From an uncultured Eubacterium sp. (lineage in GTDB: Bacteria; Bacillota; Clostridia; Peptostreptococcales; Anaerovoracaceae), in contig UQRM01000046.1 of the NCBI GenBank assembly GCA_900543485.1, positions 1 through 13,616 of the forward strand: DNA of 13,616 nucleotides, read 5' to 3'. A model generated the notes under the pieces. It did no database searches. It was not told the origin of the DNA and saw only the letters and a program-made list of their open reading frames with translations. The position numbers and the translations under genes are program-made. Of the stretch, positions 13,601 to 13,616 are shown piece after piece (position 1 is the first letter of the stretch; every line of letters begins with the position of its first letter).

Positions 13601-13616
13601 ATGGAGGAGCTCATCA
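13601..13616 (+). CDS. Possible start of a gene running off the right edge
   Basis: ATG at 13601 opens a frame reading MEELI to the window end. AGAGG at 13589-13593 stands seven bases upstream, a workable ribosome binding site. Only five codons are visible, so no family can be named and the call is tentative. Confidence 0.25.

Overview
This window looks like chromosome of an anaerobic, low-to-mid GC Bacillota, most likely class Clostridia. Strong AGGAGG-type ribosome binding sites precede almost every gene, the tRNA genes encode their CCA ends, and a FeoA/FeoB/flavodoxin/DUF3793 neighbourhood typical of Clostridia sits at the right end. No phage, transposase, CRISPR or plasmid signal was seen. 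The species cannot be named from sequence alone.

Layout. (1) 1-2522, + strand: the tail of an unknown gene, an APC-family permease and a PfkA-family phosphofructokinase in tight succession. (2) 2571-2604: a 13-bp hairpin that can end transcription from both sides. (3) 8542-2627, - strand: a compact six-gene operon, in transcription order a long transaldolase-like protein, a creatininase-family hydrolase, a zinc alcohol dehydrogenase, a TIM-barrel sugar epimerase, an RpiB/LacAB-family isomerase and an MFS transporter. (4) 8750-9685, + strand: a class II fructose-bisphosphate aldolase, divergent from that operon. (5) 10473-9902, - strand: six tRNA genes (Met-Val-Asp-Cys-His-Gln) with a recognisable promoter and terminator. 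(6) 10632-12753, + strand: feoA and feoB, separated by a terminator-like hairpin that covers the feoB ribosome binding site. (7) 13536-12745, - strand: an apparently shortened DUF3793 protein and a flavodoxin whose stop codon overlaps that of feoB. A possible new + strand gene starts at 13601.

The most interesting part is the central carbohydrate block. The dehydrogenase, creatininase-family hydrolase and epimerase are the same three enzyme classes as IolM, IolN and IolO of the Thermotoga inositol pathway, which oxidises inosose to a diketone, opens the ring by hydrolysis and epimerises the resulting keto-gluconate. Flanking them are a phosphofructokinase-family kinase whose 6-phosphate-binding His is replaced by Gln, an RpiB-family protein lacking two active-site His and the phosphate-binding GGRH motif, a transaldolase-like protein with Asn at the usual catalytic Asp, and a class II aldolase. 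Together they could form a variant route in which a ring is oxidised and hydrolysed, and the resulting keto acid is epimerised or isomerised, phosphorylated and split by an aldolase. That route is inference: no IolG-type first dehydrogenase lies in the window and no substrate can be read from the sequence.
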